Assembly: GCF_020536995.1 (NCBI RefSeq)
Contig: NC_068366.1
Coordinates: 24,600,189-24,664,188, forward strand
From: Dreissena polymorpha
Taxonomy: Eukaryota > Mollusca > Bivalvia > Myida > Dreissenidae
Reading direction: 5' to 3'
DNA: 64,000 nucleotides
Shown one piece after another: positions 42,001-48,000 of this stretch. The notes beneath the pieces are model-generated. The model made no database searches. It was not told the DNA's origin and saw only the letters and a list, made by a program, of their open reading frames with translations. The translations under genes were made by a program, and so were the position numbers. Numbering within the stretch: position 1 is the stretch's first letter; each line of letters starts with the position of its first letter.

Positions 42001-45000
42001 ATTTAAAATTCATTAACACAAAATTCAAACCATGAGTTGCAAAATACAAATATTTCAATTAAGAATTTAATACCTTTTTTATTTTATTACATAGATGTAT
42101 GAACGGATGGAAAATTATTCCTAATTTGCATAAACTTTAAGGCGTTTTCGATTTCATCTTTGTTAAAATGGCACTGTATTTCAAGTTATTGAAAAGCAGT
42201 TGCAAAAATCTCTGCATAAAAGACAGGTTTTCTTGCACTGTGAACCATATCTTAAAGTGGCCTTTTCACGCTTTGGCAAATTGACAAAAATGAAAAAAGT
42301 TGTTTCACATTCCCAAATTTTCGTTTTAGTTATGATATTTGTGAGGAAACAGAAAAACTAAACATTTACCATGATCTAATATACATTTGATTCATCTTTT
42401 GATGATTTAAAAACCTGAAAATTATAATTTTGTGAAACTACGAAGATTGCTATTATAAAGTATAAAATATGTCCGTCATACATATTCAGCAGGATGGTTG
42501 AGCGGTCTAATTGGTTTTTACTCCAGGACTCCAGGGGTCACTGGTTCGAGCCCTGCTGAGGTTTACTTTTTTTATTTCTTTATTTTATTCTTGATTTTTT
42601 ACTGGAGCTTCTTAGATCCAATGTTTACATTTATCAATTTAAAGCATTTACCAGTAATGACAAACTTCAAAATATGCCAAAATCTGTGAAAAGGCCCCTT
42701 TAATATTAAAAAATAAATCATTGAATGGGTCTGAATTCGGTGCCAAAATTTCACGTTGCATGAAACGTAACCATGTAAATGAATGCGTTACATAATTTTG
42801 GCCAAGAACACAGGCTTATTAAATACAGTAATTTAGATGCTTTTCACATTGCCATAAGCAGCATTAAAAACTGTCTCTTATGCGCTAGGTGAAATTCTTA
42901 CAAAAAATTAACTTAAAAAAAAGTTATTTGAAGAAGAACCTTGCTTGTTTACAACAATTAACGTAATATTGTGAACCCCACAAAGTTACGGGATCCTGCA
43001 CCCTGTTACTGTTAGCACCAAAAAATGTCGTTGTTTCATTATTTAAGAATAAAATTCAGCGCTATTAACATTTTCACAATACAATTACTTCAATTGGCCA
43101 CCTGTTAATGAACAATTAGTATGTTCACGAATATTTATGAGTTGATTGCAATATTTAATGATCAGGGAATGAAACATGGGTTACAAGAGCAGATTATTTG
43201 ATCAAAATTCAGCTTTATTGTGGAAATGCTTAAAGTTGTAGTTATAAATGCTTAACGTTGTAGTTCTTATTAAATACAGAAACTGTTGTTTTGTGATACA
43301 AAAACATCAACTTCAATATATAAAATATAAATATTTTTTTACTGTTCTACATTATATTGATTGCGTTTGATCAGCAGCTGTTAGGTAATGTAATTGTAAG
43401 AATATCACTGAACATATTAGCTGTTTTTTACCACAGTCTGCTGTGCATAAATCACTTATTCTTGTCATCAGATGATTCAATGTTAACAAAAATCATGTTG
43501 TTGACATAGTTCATGTACATGTGTGGGTGTGTCATTCACTAACCAGTTATTGTGTGGCTTTCAGTTAGCAAGCTTTTTATATGCAAGATGTAAAAAGAAA
43601 ATATTATATCAAAAAGAGTTATATATACATATGGCTACATGTATTCACTAGAATTGTTTCCAACTGGGGCAGTCTATTGTATGATTGAAGAATTAAAAGT
43701 TGCATGACCGTATTGGATATGAGATGGACATGGTACTAATGTTGATAACCTTGTTAACTTTGATGCAAATTAGGAAAAGCAGGGATTATGGTGTCAAATG
43801 TTGGCTCTCTAGTTAAGAGCTATCAGGCTTTTTAGCTTGTGTTTTTTGTTATTTTAAAATGGATAACATTATATATTTATTTATTTTTCATTTTTAACTA
43901 ATCTGTGCACTAAGTGCTCATGATGAGCTATTGTGGTCAGCCTGTGTCCGGTGTCTGTCATTGTGCATCATTTATCGTGTATCATGCATCAGCAACCTTT
44001 AGCTTGTTACCTCGCTTGAGTAACACGTTTTGTCCAATCTTGTTGTAACTTGGTCAGAATGTAATAATCTTGACAATATCTAGGCTTGTTTGAATCTTTG
44101 ATTCACCTGCTTAAAAAAAAGAGGTAACCAGGTAAAAACCTTGTTATCACTCTAGATGCCTTACTAATGACTCTATTATAATGAAAAGGGTCGGAATATT
44201 TATCTTCATTTTATAGAGGCCAGTTCATATCTGGTCCAAAAGCTAGGTCACCAGCTTAATTAATATATAAACCTTGTTATCACTCTAGAAGCCACATTTA
44301 TGACTCAATCTTGATAAAGCATGTTCTAATGTTTATGTTGACAATATCTGGGCTCTTTGAATCTGGTCACTTGTGTCCAACACCATTTCAAATCTTTGAA
44401 AACCTTAACTTCTTTAGAGGAAACATATATGAGTCAATCTGAATGTGTTTTCATACCTAGGCTGAGTTTGACTTTGCGTCAATGCCATAAAAAACGAGGT
44501 CACCTGGTTAAATTTTAGAAAAGAATTGTTACCGCTGTTGAAGCCGAATTTATCACTCAATCTTTATGTTATTTGGTCAGAATTTTTATCTTGATAATAT
44601 GAATAATTAATTGTGGTCAAGCGGTGTGAAATCTAGAGCACCAGGTCAAGTCTTTAACAATTTTTCAATGAACTTGGGTGAGTGCTGAACAGCCATTATG
44701 ACTATGTTGTTTTTTAACTAAATGTAAGGCTCTTTTATGCATTACAATTCAATGTGGTATTTTATAAATTTCACTTGTTATTTCTTTTCAACCACACTAG
44801 TTTCTTTATTTATTATGTTTATTACAATGTTGTTATACCGGTATTGTATTGATGGAAATATGTGCAGTAATATTAGTCAAAATTTATTTAATGCAGTTAA
44901 GGTAGAAACTCTAGAACAATAAATTAATATTTTACACCGATCTTTCATCTTTTCCACAACTTTAAATCACTATCCTGAAAGTTAATTTTTCAAGGAAAAT

Positions 45001-48000
45001 AAGTGTTATTTGTGTGTTATTCACATTGGAAAGATGTTTCTGTTCCTGTGTGCTTTTTTCCCCCGCCAAATGCCGAGGGATGTAAAATTGGTCCTTTCTG
45101 TCCATCAGTCCATCTGTCTCAAGGTTATATCTCAGAAACTATATAAGATATCAACATGAAACTTCATAGGTGTATCAATAAGGAGAAGTGCCATGCACAA
45201 GAACCATAACCACTTTCTTTAACCCTTTCCCACTCAGAAGCAAAGTGAAAATGGCAATGTGCAAACAGCAAACAACCAGACGAGTCTGTGAGTAACACAC
45301 AGTCTGTTCAGGTTTGATGCTGTTTGCTGCTCATCAGTATGTAAGGGTTGGAAGTGAAGCCTTTAAAATTTGAATTAGTAAAAAGGTCTTTAATTAAATA
45401 CAACTTTCTGAGGGACTACAAATGCGTCAAAATACATATTTAAGTGGTAAAGGGTTAGTAAGAGTTATTGCCCTTTTTGGTGTATGATGAATTTTTTCAG
45501 GGCTATATCTCAGGTACCATGCAAGATTTCAACATGAAATTTCATGGGTGAATTGATATAAAGACAAGTGCCATACTGTAGAACCGTATCCCTTCACTTT
45601 CTTAAGTTATTGCCATTAGTTGTTTATGTATGATGGAACTTTTCAGGGCTATATTTCAGATATGATACAACATTTCAACATGAAACTTCATGGGTGTGCA
45701 AAATCAATGGGAAGATGTGCCATGCACAAGAACCATAACCCTGCACTTTCTTAACTAATTCATAAAAACAATTACCCTACACTTCATTATTACCTATTAA
45801 TTGTGACCATACACTGAATAATTCTACTGTATCATGGGATTTGCACTGTTCCATAAACAATGTTTATTTGGCAGCGGCTGTCATTTCAATAAATTTGCTT
45901 GGTTGGGGAAAGCCATTGTTTCATAACTGCATTTATCCTGCGTGAATCTATCATAAATGTTTAGTTTATACATCAGATTTGCACAAAACCATATAATGAC
46001 GATGTGATGACCTTGTTTTATTTCCCTTACACCTGTGATATAGTTGTGTCTGCTGAAATTGTCTTTCATGCCCCATTCTGTTAGCGCCAGTCTTGCACCC
46101 GGCCCCATCTCTCAACCAGCATGTGGTAAGGCTGTCTTATACCCGACCCAGCTACATAGCTTCTGTGGTGATTGAGGTTATGAAATTATGTTAACGACCA
46201 ATCTCCCCCTACGTCTTCATGTAGTGTACTTGTCAGTGACTGTCATACTGTAAAGTGCAACTAGTACTGGGTAAACAAGCTGACTCTAGAAAAGTATATG
46301 TACGTCAACTGACAGCCTTGACAAAAATTCTGTAGAAAATTAAAAAACCCTTCTCCTCCTTACCCTGAGCGCTGTCTGTTTTCAGCGTTCACTCCCTGTC
46401 CCAGCCGGACGTGAGCCGGGTGGCAGGCGAGGTACACGAGCGGGTCCAGCAGCAGAAACAACAAAGGGCACTGCTCCTTGGCATCAACCAGGAGCTCGCA
46501 GAGCAGGTCAAACGCAAGTCCAGACAGTACGCAGGTATGCATTGTAAAAAAAGTCTTTATATCTATGTTTATTGTTATCTGATGTGGTTCTTTGTGATGA
46601 ACTAGTATATTTATAAGTTATCTATTATTGAGTCAATTTTGTATAAAATTGTTTGTCAATCTATTTCCAAATAAATGTAAATAATATATTCTTCAATAAT
46701 GTATTATAATAATGTTCTGATTTTAGATGAATTGCCTGGTATTTACTGCACTGACATTTCTTCAGTTTGTCATGTTTGTATTATTCTGTGGTATTCAACT
46801 GTTGTTCGTGTTTGTTCACATAAATACTTTTTGGCAGCACACATTTGCAATCAGGGTTACTTTAAAAACTTGAAGTCTTAACTTCCTCAGTTCTGATGTT
46901 GCAAGTTTTTACAGTGAGCGTTTCAAGTCTTGACCTTTTTAGACTTAAAATTTTAAGTATACATTTAAGGTTTGTTTAATGTCAGTCCTATATCAACATT
47001 TCCCTGTATTATGCCTATTTTGGCACTTCCATGGCTATTATTTAGGAAGTCTTGGAGTCAAACCTTGGAGCAAATTACACCCAAACGTCCTCAGTTGAAT
47101 TTAGGACTCATTATACATTCATGTATACAGGAGTGATAATTAATTAATGTGTTTGAATGTGTATGTACCTCTATGACACATGTAATGTAAGTTAATGAAT
47201 GAGATGCATATATTTAATTTTACTTTTATGATGTAAGTTATTTATGTTTCAAGATATGAATGTTGTACTGTAGGCAATGATACATGTCCATTGTGAAGTA
47301 AAAGTATGTACCATACTGACTTTAGCTAGGTAGATTTCTGCTAACTTGCTATATGGTTGTGTGTTTTCTTTTCTAGTCTTACATTTCATAGAATTTGAGT
47401 ATTCATCTGCTAATCATCATCATCATAATCATCATAAAAAATTTCTTTATAATATCGAAAACTAATCATCATAAAAAATTTCTTTATAATATCGAAAACT
47501 TCATCCACACACTAAGAATATCTTATTAATTTATAACATCATCATAATTGTAATTATCAATATACATGTACACCCTCATATAAATAATTATTTTGGTTTA
47601 ATACTGTTTTGGTTTGACACTATTTTTCTGCAAAATCATGAGATTCATTTGATGCAGTTTTGTTGCTTAAACCTGTTGGGGTTTTACTGTTTAAGACAAT
47701 AAAATAATCATTTTATTAGTTTGCCTTGAGGTGATTGGCACGGAAAGGTAACTATAGTGTTGCCGGTTGTTGAATCTTGTGATACTTAATTACTGGGTGT
47801 ATAACAGCTAATGGCACCTTCATTTTGTGGAGTTTGATTTGGCCACTGAATAAGAATTTACTTCATCTAATGATGAAATAGTGTTTAATGCACATTATCA
47901 GTGAACACTAAGAAGTGTGTTATGGTTTTGAAACTAAACCTAATTTCTAGTAACAACAATCAAATTTTTATGTCCCCCACTATAGTAGTGGGGGACATAT

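Noticed and set aside
42492-42563. Functional tRNA gene
   Set aside because: A and B boxes are present, but it lies inside a TIR element and a clean acceptor-stem pairing and anticodon loop cannot be made out by eye; treated as a tRNA-derived repeat.
42498-42689. Plus-strand 63-codon frame
   Set aside because: Lies wholly in the tRNA-like TIR element; low-complexity F/I-rich translation.
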